DNA of 64,000 nt from positions 310,001 to 374,000 of the forward strand of contig NZ_JAPZQX010000003.1 in assembly GCF_027531025.1 (NCBI RefSeq), in the 5' to 3' direction. Numbering within the stretch: the stretch's first letter is position 1; every line of letters starts with the position of its first letter. Of this stretch, positions 1 through 9,122 are shown piece after piece. Under the pieces are notes generated by a model. The model saw only the letters and a list, made by a program, of their open reading frames with translations, did no database searches and was not told the origin of the DNA. A program made the translations under genes and the position numbers. This DNA is from Novosphingobium sp. Its GTDB lineage: Bacteria > Pseudomonadota > Alphaproteobacteria > Sphingomonadales > Sphingomonadaceae.

Positions 1-1
1 C

Positions 2-439
2 CTCAACAACCGCCGGTTCGAGGATGAACTGGCCCAGGTCTGCCGTCAGGAAGGGGTCAGCCTGATCCCCTATTCGCCGATCGCCGGGGGGGTCCTGAGT
101 GGGAAGTACCAGGACGGCGCCACGCCCGAGGGCGCGCGTTTTTCGCGTTACCTAGCGATGGAAGGGCGCCAGGCGGCAATGGGACGGCGGTTCGTCAACG
201 AGCAGTCGCTGGCCTCGACACAGCGGTTCATGGCGCTGGCCGCCGATGCCGGGATGAGCCCGGTGACCATGGCGGTCGCCTGGTCGAAGCAGCACGATTT
301 CGTGGCCTCGACCATTGTCGGCGTTTCCCGCGAAGATCAGCTGGATGAAATCCTGGCCGCGATCGACCTGGTACTGCCTGCCGACCTGATGAAAGCGATC
401 GACAAGGTCTCGCGCGAGATCCGCTATCCGATGGGCTAG
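2..439 (+). CDS. Aldo/keto reductase, C-terminal part (gene enters from the left edge)
   Basis: This is the last 145 codons of an open frame that runs in from outside the window and stops at a TAG at 437-439. The visible part reads like the second half of an NADP-dependent aldo/keto reductase of the TIM-barrel family: a segment with IPYSPIAGGVLSGKY, then MAVAWSKQ and STIVGVSREDQLDE. The last is the usual cofactor-phosphate-binding strand and helix near the C terminus. The catalytic Asp/Tyr/Lys/His residues lie before the window edge, so activity cannot be judged. The substrate is unknown. A strong stem-loop and the pyrH gene follow. Confidence 0.85.
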   Translation, partial: LNNRRFEDELAQVCRQEGVSLIPYSPIAGGVLSGKYQDGATPEGARFSRYLAMEGRQAAMGRRFVNEQSLASTQRFMALAADAGMSPVTMAVAWSKQHDFVASTIVGVSREDQLDEILAAIDLVLPADLMKAIDKVSREIRYPMG

Positions 440-463
440 GCGGGGGCAAGATCGCCTCCCGGC

Positions 464-490
464 TTGGCTTTGCGGGGCCATCGGTATAAG
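464..490 (+). promoter_or_regulatory. Candidate pyrH promoter (TTGGCT ... TATAAG)
   Basis: TTGGCT at 464-469 and TATAAG at 485-490 are separated by 15 bases and would start transcription near 497, about 30 bases before the pyrH ATG. The match to a housekeeping sigma-70 promoter is fair, not perfect. The -10 element lies in the loop of the stem-loop at 469-500. This is inferred from sequence only. Confidence 0.4.
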
Positions 491-500
491 GCCCCGCAAA
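469..500 (+). other. Perfect 11-bp stem-loop between the aldo/keto reductase and pyrH
   Basis: Bases 469-479 (TTTGCGGGGCC) are exactly complementary to 490-500 (GGCCCCGCAAA), with a 10-base loop. No T-run follows, so it is not a classic intrinsic terminator, but it could still end or stabilise the upstream message. It also overlaps the candidate pyrH promoter. Confidence 0.6.
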
Positions 501-526
501 CCCCAGCGAGAGCGACACTACAACCC

Positions 527-1246
527 ATGACCCAGCCCGCTTACAAGCGCATCCTTCTCAAGCTGTCCGGTGAAGTGCTGATGGGCCAGCAGCAGTTCGG
601 GATCGATCCCGAATTCGTGGCCGAGCTGGCGGCAGAGGTGAAGGCGGCCAAGGAATCGGGCCTCGAAATCTGCCTGGTGATCGGCGGCGGCAATATCTTT
701 CGCGGCATGGCCGGGGCGGCCAAGGGCATGGACCGGGCCCAGGCCGACTACATGGGCATGCTGGCGACCGTGATGAACGCGCTCGCCATGCAGAACGCGC
801 TGGAGCAGCTGGGCGTGCCAACCCGCGTCCAGTCGGCGATCGAGATGGACAAGGTCTGCGAACCGGTGATCCGCCGCCGGGCCGAACGGCATCTCGAAAA
901 GGGCCGGGTGGTGATCTTCGCCGCCGGGGTTGGCGCACCCTATTTCACCACCGATTCCGGGGCCGCGCTGCGCGCCGCCGAAATGAAGTGCGATGCCCTG
1001 CTCAAGGGCACCTCGGTCGATGGGGTCTATGACAGCGACCCCAAGACCAATCCTTCGGCAAAGCGTTACGATACAGTCGATTACGATACCGTTCTGGCTG
1101 ACAACCTGAAGGTCATGGACGCCAGTGCCGTCGCGCTGTGCCGGGACAACAGCATTCCCATCGTCGTCTTCTCGATCCGCGAAAAGGGCAACCTGGCCAA
1201 GGTGCTGGCGGGTGAGGGGACGCAAACAATCGTGAAGAAGGGCTGA
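527..1246 (+). CDS. pyrH: UMP kinase
   Basis: A 239-residue cytoplasmic UMP kinase of the amino-acid-kinase fold, which converts UMP to UDP with ATP. The N-terminal KLSGE motif (residues 12-16), the GGGN glycine-rich loop (53-56), the [13 protein letters not shown] segment and the C-terminal [18 protein letters not shown] block are all typical. I chose the ATG at 527 because family proteins start just before the [10 protein letters not shown] strand; the open frame extends upstream to 464 without support. It is followed by frr after 4 bp, the usual bacterial arrangement, and opens a long operon running at least to fabZ. Confidence 0.96.
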   Translation: MTQPAYKRILLKLSGEVLMGQQQFGIDPEFVAELAAEVKAAKESGLEICLVIGGGNIFRGMAGAAKGMDRAQADYMGMLATVMNALAMQNALEQLGVPTRVQSAIEMDKVCEPVIRRRAERHLEKGRVVIFAAGVGAPYFTTDSGAALRAAEMKCDALLKGTSVDGVYDSDPKTNPSAKRYDTVDYDTVLADNLKVMDASAVALCRDNSIPIVVFSIREKGNLAKVLAGEGTQTIVKKG

Positions 1247-1250
1247 TCAG

Positions 1251-1808
1251 ATGGCCAAGTATGACAAGGCAGACCTCGAGCGCCGGATGAAGGGCGCCGT
1301 GGAATCGCTGCGCAGTGACCTGGGCGGCCTGCGCACCGGACGCGCCAATACCGCGCTCCTCGATCCGATCACGGTCGAGGTCTATGGCAGCAAGATGCCG
1401 CTCAACCAGGTGGCCACCGTTTCGGCGCCCGAGCCGCGCCTGTTGTCGGTGCAGGTGTGGGACAAGTCGAACATCGGTCCGGTTGAAAAGGCGATCCGTT
1501 CGGCGGGTCTGGGCCTCAACCCGATCAACGATGGCAACAACATCCGCCTGCCGATCCCGGACCTGACCGAGGACCGCCGCAAGGAACTGGCCAAGCTGGT
1601 CCATTCCTATGCCGAAAAGGCCCGTGTTGCGATCCGTAACGTCCGCCGCGACGGGATCGATGCGCTGAAGGCCGACGAGACCAAGAAGGAAATCTCGGAA
1701 GACGATCGCAAGCGTGGCGAGACCGAGGTCCAGAAGCTGACCGACGAGATGATCAAGGAAGTCGAGACGGTCGCGGCCCAAAAGGAACAGGAAATCCTAG
1801 GCAAGTGA
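1251..1808 (+). CDS. frr: Ribosome recycling factor
   Basis: A 185-residue protein, exactly the usual size of RRF, which with EF-G splits post-termination ribosomes. Recognisable parts are the LRTGRAN segment of the long helical domain, the QVATVSAPEPRLLSVQVWD beta-domain stretch and the C-terminal helix with AKLVHSYAEKARVAIRNVRRD. The start codon lies 4 bp after the pyrH stop. The stop codon overlaps the GTG start of uppS (GTGA), which suggests translational coupling. Confidence 0.96.
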   Translation: MAKYDKADLERRMKGAVESLRSDLGGLRTGRANTALLDPITVEVYGSKMPLNQVATVSAPEPRLLSVQVWDKSNIGPVEKAIRSAGLGLNPINDGNNIRLPIPDLTEDRRKELAKLVHSYAEKARVAIRNVRRDGIDALKADETKKEISEDDRKRGETEVQKLTDEMIKEVETVAAQKEQEILGK

Positions 1809-2497
1809 CCGGCCAGCGCGCCACCATGGGCGCGCGTCACGTGGCCATCATCATGGATGGCAACGGGCGCTGGGCCAAGAAACGCCACCTGCCGCGCGCC
1901 GTAGGGCACCAGCGCGGGGTGGAAGCCGTGCGCACCGTGGTGCGCGCGGCGCGCGACATGGGGCTGGATGCCTTGACGCTCTATGCCTTCAGCACCGAAA
2001 ACTGGCGCCGTCCGGAAGATGAAATCGCGGCGCTGATGGGCCTGTTGAAGCGCTACATCATCGCCGACATCGACGAATTCGTCGAGAACAACATCCGGCT
2101 CAAGGTGATCGGCGACTATTCTGCGCTGCCGGCCGATGTGGTGACCCTGATCGACGACGCCCTGGCGCGGACGGCCGCCAACACCGGCACCTGGCTGGTG
2201 ATCGCGTTGAACTATGGCGCGCAGGACGAGATCGCTCGCGCCGCCACCCGGGCTGCGGCCAAGGGACCGATCACCCCGGCAACGATCGAGGCGGAACTCG
2301 ATACGGCCGAACTCCCGTCGCTCGATCTGCTGATCCGCACTTCGGGCGAGGTCCGGCTGTCGAACTTCCTGCTGTGGCAGGCGGCCTATGCCGAAATGTG
2401 GTTCACCGAAGTGCTGTGGCCCGATTTCAAGCCCGAACACCTGCAGGAGGCGCTGGACGCCTTCACCAAGCGCGAGCGCCGTTATGGCGGGCGCTGA
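1805..2497 (+). CDS. uppS: Undecaprenyl diphosphate synthase (cis-prenyltransferase)
   Basis: A 230-residue cytoplasmic enzyme that extends farnesyl diphosphate with isopentenyl diphosphate to C55-PP, the carrier lipid precursor for peptidoglycan. The signature IIMDGNGRWAKK near residue 15 carries the catalytic Asp18, and the C-terminal RTSGEVRLSNFLLWQAAY block is the diphosphate-binding and dimer-interface region. The GTG at 1805 overlaps the frr stop. An ATG seven codons later (1826) is the alternative start. Its 3' end overlaps cdsA by 14 bp. Confidence 0.95.
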   Translation: MTGQRATMGARHVAIIMDGNGRWAKKRHLPRAVGHQRGVEAVRTVVRAARDMGLDALTLYAFSTENWRRPEDEIAALMGLLKRYIIADIDEFVENNIRLKVIGDYSALPADVVTLIDDALARTAANTGTWLVIALNYGAQDEIARAATRAAAKGPITPATIEAELDTAELPSLDLLIRTSGEVRLSNFLLWQAAYAEMWFTEVLWPDFKPEHLQEALDAFTKRERRYGGR

Positions 2498-3161
2498 GCG
2501 CAGGAACGCCGATCTGCCGGTGCGGATTGCCTCCGCCCTGGTGGTGGTCGCGATTGCGCTCGGCGCGGAATGGCTCGGCGGCTGGGTCTGGGCGGGCTTC
2601 GTGATGGTGGTCGCCGCGGGCGTGCTGTTCGAATGGCGCGCGCTGGTGCGGGCGATGGACCTTGGCCTTGCCCGGCAACTGCTGTGGACCGTGGGCGGCA
2701 TCCTTTACATCGCCCCGGCGGCGGCCATGCTGCTGATGCTGCGCGAGGGCGAGAACGGCTTTGCCAACGTCCTGACCGTGATCGCGCTGGTCGCGGCCAT
2801 CGATATCGGGGCCTATTTCACCGGTCGTTCCATCGGCGGGCCGAAGATCGCGCCGTCGATCAGTCCCTCGAAGACCTGGGCAGGATTGCTGGGCGGGGTG
2901 CTGGGGGCAACCGGGCTGCTTTGGCTGTCGGCCGGATTGAGCGGGGCGACCGCGGCCTGGTGGCAGATCCTCGCGCTGGGGGCGGTGGCGGCGGTGATTG
3001 CCCAGGCTGGGGACTTTTTCGAAAGCTGGATGAAGCGCCGGGCCGGGGTAAAGGATTCGGGCAAGCTGATCCCTGGTCATGGCGGCTTGTTCGATCGGGT
3101 CGATGGCCTGATCGCGGTCTGCTTCGTGCTGGCCATGCTGACCCTGGGCGGGGCGATGTGA
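2484..3161 (+). CDS. cdsA: Phosphatidate cytidylyltransferase (CDP-diacylglycerol synthase)
   Basis: A 225-residue, multi-spanning inner-membrane enzyme that makes CDP-diacylglycerol from phosphatidic acid and CTP for phospholipid synthesis. Several hydrophobic segments precede the C-terminal family signature SWMKRRAGVKDSGK followed by PGHGGLFDRVDG, which holds the metal-binding acidic residues. The ATG at 2484 lies inside the end of uppS; the longer in-frame reading from 2388 lies wholly inside uppS and is unlikely. It is shorter than the E. coli enzyme (about 285 residues), as is common in alphaproteobacteria. The stop overlaps the dxr start (TGATG). Confidence 0.93.
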   Translation: MAGAERRNADLPVRIASALVVVAIALGAEWLGGWVWAGFVMVVAAGVLFEWRALVRAMDLGLARQLLWTVGGILYIAPAAAMLLMLREGENGFANVLTVIALVAAIDIGAYFTGRSIGGPKIAPSISPSKTWAGLLGGVLGATGLLWLSAGLSGATAAWWQILALGAVAAVIAQAGDFFESWMKRRAGVKDSGKLIPGHGGLFDRVDGLIAVCFVLAMLTLGGAM

Positions 3162-4318
3162 TGCGCTCGGTCTCGGTCCTGGGTGCCACCGGTTCGATCG
3201 GTGCCTCGACGCTTGACCTGATCCGGCGGGAGCCGGGCAAGTGGCGGATCGTGGCCCTGACCGCCAATGGCAATGCGGCCGGTCTCGCCCGGCTGGCGAT
3301 AGAATTCCGCGCCGAGATCGCGGTTGTTGCAGATGAAAACAGCCTGCCCGAACTGCGCGAGGCACTGGCCGGCAGCGGGATCGTCGCGGCGGGCGGGGCA
3401 GCGGCGCTGGTCGAGGCGGCCACCCGCCCGGCCGACATCACCGTGGCCGCGATTGTCGGCTGCGCGGGCCTCGCGCCGACCATGGCGGCGATCGAGCAGG
3501 GCCGCAGCGTGGCCCTGGCCAACAAGGAAGCACTGGTTGCCGCAGGCGAGGTGATGACCGCCGCAGTAGCCCGTTCCGGCGCTACCCTGCTGCCGACAGA
3601 CAGCGAACATAATGCTATTTTCCAGTGTCTTGCGGACAATAGTTACGATCATGTCCGGTCGATCACGCTGACCGCCAGCGGTGGCCCTTTCCGCGACTGG
3701 ACGATGGAACAGCTGCATGCGGCCACGCCCGCGCAGGCGATCAAGCATCCCAACTGGGACATGGGCGCCAAGATCAGCGTCGACAGCGCCACCATGTTCA
3801 ACAAGGGGCTGGAACTGATCGAGGCGCATCATCTGTTTCCGGTTGGCCTCGACCGTCTGAAGATCATCGTCCACCCGCAATCGGTAATCCATTCGATGGT
3901 CGAGTACCGCGACGGATCGACCCTCGCGCAGCTTGGCCCATCTGACATGCGCGTGCCGATTGCCTCGTGCCTGGCCTGGCCGGAACGAATGGATACGCCG
4001 CTGGCCCCGCTGGATCTCGCGGCGATTGGCGAGCTGACGTTCCGCGCGCCGGACGAGGAGCGCTTTCCCGCAACCCGGTTGTGCCGGCTGGCAGCCGAAG
4101 CCGGCGGTGCGGCCCCGGCGGTGCTCAATGCGGCCAACGAAGTGGCCGTGGCGGCATTTCTCGCCGGAAAGCTTCCATTCACCCGCATCGCGGTAGTGGT
4201 GGAACAGGTGCTGGCGCGCTATGCTCCGCCACCGCCCGTTTCGCTGGCCGATGTCATGGCCGTGGATACGGCGGCGCGGGCCGAAGCGCGCAGCGTTCTG
4301 GAGTTGGCAACGAAGTGA
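3161..4318 (+). CDS. dxr: 1-deoxy-D-xylulose-5-phosphate reductoisomerase
   Basis: A 385-residue enzyme for the second step of the MEP isoprenoid pathway, converting DXP to 2-C-methyl-D-erythritol 4-phosphate with NADPH. The N terminus has the GATGSIG dinucleotide-binding loop (about residues 8-14). Then come LANKEALV, LLPTDSEHNAIFQ with the metal-binding acidic residues, TASGGPFR, and the KISVDSATMFNKGLE segment that binds substrate. Full length by family standard. The start overlaps cdsA and the stop overlaps the GTG of rseP. Its place beside uppS links isoprenoid supply to lipid-carrier synthesis. Confidence 0.96.
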   Translation: MRSVSVLGATGSIGASTLDLIRREPGKWRIVALTANGNAAGLARLAIEFRAEIAVVADENSLPELREALAGSGIVAAGGAAALVEAATRPADITVAAIVGCAGLAPTMAAIEQGRSVALANKEALVAAGEVMTAAVARSGATLLPTDSEHNAIFQCLADNSYDHVRSITLTASGGPFRDWTMEQLHAATPAQAIKHPNWDMGAKISVDSATMFNKGLELIEAHHLFPVGLDRLKIIVHPQSVIHSMVEYRDGSTLAQLGPSDMRVPIASCLAWPERMDTPLAPLDLAAIGELTFRAPDEERFPATRLCRLAAEAGGAAPAVLNAANEVAVAAFLAGKLPFTRIAVVVEQVLARYAPPPPVSLADVMAVDTAARAEARSVLELATK

Positions 4319-5430
4319 CCGAATCTCCCTCTGTCCTGATGATGATCGGGGCGTTCCTGCTGGTCCTTGGGCCGCTGGTGGTTCTGCACGAGCTGGGTCA
4401 TTACCTGGTCGGGCGCTGGTTTGGCGTGAAGGCCGATGTCTTTTCGGTCGGCTTCGGGCGTGAACTGGCCGGCTGGACCGATGGGCGCGGCACCCGCTGG
4501 CGGCTCGCCGCCTGGCCGCTGGGCGGCTATGTCCAGTTTGCGGGCGACATGAACGCCACCTCGGTGCCCGATCCCGGGGCGGCTCAGGCCCCGGCTGCCG
4601 AAAAGGCCGGGATGTTCCAGTATGCCCCATTGTGGCAGCGCGCGCTGATCGTGCTGGCCGGGCCAATGATGAACCTGGTGGTCGCGGTGGCGATCTTCGC
4701 CGGGTTCAACATGGCCTATGGCGTGCCGACCGCCGCCCCCGTGATTGGTGAGTTTTCCAAGGGTTCGGTGGCCCAGGCCGCCGGGCTTAAGGTGGGCGAC
4801 CGGATTGTCGCCATCGATGGCGCACGGGTCGACAGTTTCATGGACATCGCCGAGCGGGTCGCGCTTTATCCGGGCCGCACCGTTACCGTTGCGGCCGAGC
4901 GCAAGGGGGTCAGCTTCTCGCTGCCGGTCAAGCTGGCCGAGGACGTGCAGAAGGACCGCTTCGGCAACGAAATGCGCCGGGGCCTGCTTGGCATCCGACC
5001 GACCGCGCTGGAATTCCAGCAGGTGGGCCTGGTGACGGCGGTGACCGCCGGGGCCGACCAGTCCGTGGGGATCATTCGCACGATGGCGGCGGGGCTGGTC
5101 CAGATCGTGACCGGCGAACGGCCGCTCGATGAACTGGGTGGGCCGATCAAGATTGCCAAGTTCTCGGGCGAACAGCTCTCGCTCGGCTGGCTTTCGTTCG
5201 TCTCCTTCGCCGCGCTGATCTCAATTAATTTGGCATTCATTAACTTGCTGCCAATCCCCACACTCGACGGCGGGCACCTGGCTATGTACGCGGCAGAAGC
5301 TGTCCGTCGCAGGCCTCTGGGTGTTCGCAGTCAGGAGTGGGCGTTCCGCACCGGTCTGGCATTCATGCTGGCCCTCATGCTGTTCGTCACTTTGAATGAC
5401 ATCGCCTCGCTGTCGATCTTCGGCGGTTAG
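4315..5430 (+). CDS. rseP: Site-2 metalloprotease RseP (regulated intramembrane proteolysis)
   Basis: A 371-residue inner-membrane zinc protease that cleaves anti-sigma factors within the membrane and clears signal-peptide remnants. The first TM segment holds the HELGH zinc motif (residues 25-29). One PDZ domain follows (about 140-220, with GSVAQAAGLKVGDRIVAIDGARV), then near residue 320 the second metal motif NLLPIPTLDGGH in another TM segment. I chose GTG at 4315, which overlaps the dxr stop; an ATG eight codons later (4339) is possible. The bamA gene follows 158 bp downstream, the common order in proteobacteria. Confidence 0.93.
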   Translation: MTESPSVLMMIGAFLLVLGPLVVLHELGHYLVGRWFGVKADVFSVGFGRELAGWTDGRGTRWRLAAWPLGGYVQFAGDMNATSVPDPGAAQAPAAEKAGMFQYAPLWQRALIVLAGPMMNLVVAVAIFAGFNMAYGVPTAAPVIGEFSKGSVAQAAGLKVGDRIVAIDGARVDSFMDIAERVALYPGRTVTVAAERKGVSFSLPVKLAEDVQKDRFGNEMRRGLLGIRPTALEFQQVGLVTAVTAGADQSVGIIRTMAAGLVQIVTGERPLDELGGPIKIAKFSGEQLSLGWLSFVSFAALISINLAFINLLPIPTLDGGHLAMYAAEAVRRRPLGVRSQEWAFRTGLAFMLALMLFVTLNDIASLSIFGG

Positions 5431-5588
5431 GCGAAGGGTAAGGGTAAAACTGCGGGCAAAACGCGGGAACTTTGCTTGATCGGCGTGGCTGCATCGGGCA
5501 CAGGGCGGCGGATTGCCAGCAGCGCGACGGCTGACGTGCCTTGGGTGGGCCCTGCGGGGTTCAGGGGGATGGGCAGGCGAAGCAAAGC

Positions 5589-8318
5589 ATGATGACGGGA
5601 ACAGCCGTGCCGAAGAACCGAATTGCCAAGGATCGCCACTCGACGCTCCGGATTACTGCAGCGCTGATGGGGACCACGATACTGGCCGGGTTGCCCCAGG
5701 CCGCCTTGGCCCAGGCTGCCACCACGCCCGCGCCCGCTGCGCCTGCCGAGGCAGCGCCGGCCGAAACCGCCATCCAGTCGATCACCGTGCTGGGTTCGCA
5801 GCGGCTCGAGCCTGACACGATCCGCTCGTACATCAAGCTGCGGATCGGCCAGCCCTATACCCAGCAGGGGGCCGACCAGGCGCTGAAGGACCTGTTCGCG
5901 ACCGAGCTGTTCTCGGACGTCAAGGTTCGCAACGAAGGCGGTAAGGTCACGATCGAGGTGAAGGAAAACCCGGTCATCAACCGCATCATCCTGGAAGGGA
6001 ACAAGCGGCTGAAGGAGGACAAGATCCTCCCCGAAATCAAGCTGGCCCCGCGCCAGATCTTCACCCGGTCCAAGGTGCGTGCCGACGTGGCCCGCATCAT
6101 CGAGCTCTACAAGCGCCAGGGCCGCTTCGCCGCCGAGGTCGAGCCCAAGATGGTGCTGCTTGACCAGAACCGCGTCGATATCGTCTTCGAAATCCAGGAA
6201 GGCCCGAAGTCCAAGGTTCGCAAGATCAACATCATCGGCAACGAACAGTTCGACGATGGCGACCTGAAGGACGAGATGGTCACGAAGGAAACCGGGATCA
6301 CCAAGATCTTCAGTTCCGGTACCAGCTATGACCCTGACCGGATGGCCTTCGACCAGCAGAAGCTGCGCCAGTTCTACCTGACCAAGGGCTATGCCGATTT
6401 CCGCATCGTTTCGGCCGTGGCCGAACTGACGCCGGACAAGAAGGACTTCATCCTGACCTACGTGGTCGAGGAAGGGCAGCGCTACAAGTTCGGCGAAGTT
6501 AAGGTCGACAGCCAGCTGCGCGATTTCGACAGCGACCGCCTGGCCACCCAGCTGCCGATGAAGAAGGGCGACTGGTACGACGCCAAGATGGTGGAAGACA
6601 CCATCGAGAAGCTCAATGAAACCGCCGGCGCCTTTGGCTATGCCTTTGCGGATGTCCGTCCCAGCTATGATCGTAGCAAGGACGATCTGACGATGGGCAT
6701 CACGTTCCAGATCGCCGAGGCGCCGCGCGTCTACGTCGAGCGGATCGATGTCAACGGCAACACCCTGACCCAGGACAAGGTGGTCCGCCGCGAGTTCCGC
6801 CTGGCCGAAGGGGATGCGTTCAACTCGCTCCAGGTCAAGCGTTCGACCAGCCGCATCAACTCGCTGGGCTATTTCCAGGAAAAGTTCGAGATCGAGCAGA
6901 AGCCCGGTTCGGCACCCGACCGGATCGTGCTGGAAGCCAATGTCGAGGAAAAGCCGACCGGCGAACTCCAGCTCTCGGCCGGCTATTCCAGCCTTGAAAA
7001 GCTGATTTTCCAGGGTTCGATCCAGCAGCGCAACTTCCGCGGGCGCGGCCAGACCATCGGCCTCTCGCTGAGCTATTCGAACTATTCGAAGAGCGCCGAA
7101 GTCAGCTTCACCGAGCCTTACCTGTTCGATCGCAACATCTCGCTGGGCTTCAACCTCTACCGGCGCGATTACAACAGCTTCAACTACCTGAACAACGATC
7201 GCAACACGACCTACAAGCAGGCCACCACCGGCTTCCAGGTTCGTGCGGGCATCCCGCTGACCGAATATATCTCGGCGGTGGGCAGCTACACCTTCAACAT
7301 TGACGACGTGACGCTCGACCGCACGCAGTTCTTCACCGACCGGGTCAATCCGGGCGTGCAGGAGTGCGATTCGCTGCTGGCCGGCCGTTACCTGTGCGAA
7401 GCGATCGGCAAGCGCACTTCGTCGATCCTCGGCCTCTCGCTGATTTACGATTCGCTCGACAGCCGGGTCCGCCCCTCGCGCGGGCGCGCCATTTCGGTCA
7501 CGGCGGAGTTCGCCGGGCTGGGCGGTTCGGTGAAGTACGGCCGCCTGCGCGCCAATGCCGCGCAGTATTGGCCGGTGGGCAAGGGCTGGATCTTCTCGGT
7601 CCGGGGTGAGGGCGGCCTGATAAAGTCGTTCGAAAACCGCGGGGCCGGCGTTGACCCGGTCCGCCTGACCGATCGCTTCTACCTTGGTGAGCCGGAAATG
7701 CGCGGGTTCGACATTCGCGGCGTGGGCCCGCGCGTGATCCGCCAGCCGATTGTCGATGATGGCAACGGCAACCCGAAGGTCATCACTGATCGCAATTCGG
7801 TGATCGATGACGCGCTGGGCGGCAAGTACTACTACCTCGGTCACATCGAGCTCGAGATTCCGCTGGGTTCGGGCGCGCGCGAACTCGGGCTGCGGCCATC
7901 GATCTTCCTCGATGCCGGCGCGGTCTGGGGCGTGAAGACGCCGCTGCTGCAATCCAGTCCGTTCCCGAACGGGATCTTCATCCCGACCCGCAATGCCGCT
8001 GGCCAGGCGCTCTACGTCCAGATCGACGAGGTCAGTTCGACCTGCCAGGCGACCAAGACCTCGCAGGTCACCAATCCGGTCAACCCGGCGCCGCCGGCCT
8101 GCCTTGCTTCGCCCAACAACTCGCCGATCGGCAGCAATGTCGGTCCGTTCCAGGAAATCTTTGTCGGCAATTCGGCGCGGCCGCGCGTCTCGGTCGGCAT
8201 CGGCGTGAACTGGAACTCGCCGTTCGGCCCGTTCCGCATCGACTTCGCCCACGTGCTGCTGAAGCGCCCCGGCGATGACACCAAGAGCTTCACTTTCAAC
8301 GTGGGAACCCAATTCTGA
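5589..8318 (+). CDS. bamA: Outer membrane protein assembly factor BamA
   Basis: A 909-residue Omp85-family protein, the core of the BAM machine that inserts beta-barrel proteins into the outer membrane. A signal peptide ends near AALAQA, followed by an Ala/Pro-rich linker, five POTRA repeats (about residues 60-450) and a C-terminal beta-barrel. The barrel has the conserved loop EPEMRGFDIRGVGPR (the VRGF/IRGF-type motif) and ends in a C-terminal aromatic residue (GTQF). Start: two adjacent ATGs at 5589 and 5592. The stop overlaps the start of the periplasmic chaperone gene (TGATG). Confidence 0.95.
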   Translation: MMTGTAVPKNRIAKDRHSTLRITAALMGTTILAGLPQAALAQAATTPAPAAPAEAAPAETAIQSITVLGSQRLEPDTIRSYIKLRIGQPYTQQGADQALKDLFATELFSDVKVRNEGGKVTIEVKENPVINRIILEGNKRLKEDKILPEIKLAPRQIFTRSKVRADVARIIELYKRQGRFAAEVEPKMVLLDQNRVDIVFEIQEGPKSKVRKINIIGNEQFDDGDLKDEMVTKETGITKIFSSGTSYDPDRMAFDQQKLRQFYLTKGYADFRIVSAVAELTPDKKDFILTYVVEEGQRYKFGEVKVDSQLRDFDSDRLATQLPMKKGDWYDAKMVEDTIEKLNETAGAFGYAFADVRPSYDRSKDDLTMGITFQIAEAPRVYVERIDVNGNTLTQDKVVRREFRLAEGDAFNSLQVKRSTSRINSLGYFQEKFEIEQKPGSAPDRIVLEANVEEKPTGELQLSAGYSSLEKLIFQGSIQQRNFRGRGQTIGLSLSYSNYSKSAEVSFTEPYLFDRNISLGFNLYRRDYNSFNYLNNDRNTTYKQATTGFQVRAGIPLTEYISAVGSYTFNIDDVTLDRTQFFTDRVNPGVQECDSLLAGRYLCEAIGKRTSSILGLSLIYDSLDSRVRPSRGRAISVTAEFAGLGGSVKYGRLRANAAQYWPVGKGWIFSVRGEGGLIKSFENRGAGVDPVRLTDRFYLGEPEMRGFDIRGVGPRVIRQPIVDDGNGNPKVITDRNSVIDDALGGKYYYLGHIELEIPLGSGARELGLRPSIFLDAGAVWGVKTPLLQSSPFPNGIFIPTRNAAGQALYVQIDEVSSTCQATKTSQVTNPVNPAPPACLASPNNSPIGSNVGPFQEIFVGNSARPRVSVGIGVNWNSPFGPFRIDFAHVLLKRPGDDTKSFTFNVGTQF

Positions 8319-9100
8319 TGAAACTGCTTCGCACCTCGGCGCTGGTCGCCGCCATTTCGTTTGCCGCGCTTTCGGCCAATCCGGCCGTGGCCCAGAAGAA
8401 CCGCGACAAGAACCAGGAACCGGCTCCGGCGCCGACCGCCTCGACCGGTGCGCCGATCGTTCAGGGCATTGCTGTCGCCAACCTTCAGGCCGCCATTGTC
8501 AACACCGATGCCTTCCGCGTGGCCCAGCAGCAGCGCCCGGTCACCTACAAGAGCAATTATGACAGTGCCCAGGCCCGCAGCAATGCGCTGGAAGCCCAGC
8601 TGAAGCCGCTGATCGACCGTTTTACCGCGGCGCGGGCCGCGCCCACGGCCAATACCCCGGCAGCCCAGCAGTCGCTGCAGCAGCAAGCCCGGACGATCCA
8701 GGAGCTGCAGGAAAAGGGCAAGCAGGAAATCCAGCAGCAGCTGCTGCCGATCGCGCTGTCCGAAGCCTTCGTGAACGAACAGATCGAGGAAAAGATCGAC
8801 CAGGCCGTGCAACAGGCGATGGCCAAGGCCCGCGTCTCGCTGGTGCTGCAGCCCGGTGCCGTCGTGGCCCGCGCCAATGCCTATGATCTGACCGACGAGA
8901 TCGTCGCCGAGCTCAACACCCTGATCCCGACCGCGCAGCTCGTCCCGCCGCAGGGCTGGGAACCGCGCGAGATCCGCGAAGCCCGCGCGCAGCAGGCGGC
9001 CCAGCAGGCCGCCGCCGCTGGCACGCCGCCGGCTGCTGCCGGTGCTGCGCCCGCGCCGCGCCCGACCACCCCGGCCGGGCCGCAGCCCGAAGGCCGCTAA
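8318..9100 (+). CDS. Periplasmic chaperone, OmpH/Skp family
   Basis: A 260-residue secreted protein with a signal peptide ending at NPAVAQ. The central part (about residues 45-190) is helical, Gln/Glu/Ala-rich and coiled-coil-like, as in Skp/OmpH proteins, which hold unfolded outer-membrane proteins in the periplasm for BamA. Its place between bamA and the lipid A/fatty acid gene fabZ is the classic one. The last 50 residues are a disordered Ala/Pro-rich tail absent from E. coli Skp. Called from position and composition; sequence conservation in this family is low. Confidence 0.85.
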   Translation: MKLLRTSALVAAISFAALSANPAVAQKNRDKNQEPAPAPTASTGAPIVQGIAVANLQAAIVNTDAFRVAQQQRPVTYKSNYDSAQARSNALEAQLKPLIDRFTAARAAPTANTPAAQQSLQQQARTIQELQEKGKQEIQQQLLPIALSEAFVNEQIEEKIDQAVQQAMAKARVSLVLQPGAVVARANAYDLTDEIVAELNTLIPTAQLVPPQGWEPREIREARAQQAAQQAAAAGTPPAAAGAAPAPRPTTPAGPQPEGR

Positions 9101-9122
9101 GCACATCGGAGCGGGGGCAACG

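Noticed and set aside
5431..5588. Stress-sigma (EcfG-type GGAAC ... CGTT) promoter upstream of bamA
   Set aside because: GGAAC occurs, but no CGTT at the required 16-17 base spacing.
5427..8312. 961-residue open frame on the minus strand opposite bamA
   Set aside because: It is the antisense shadow of a certain bamA gene in GC-rich DNA. It has no family motif and biased composition.
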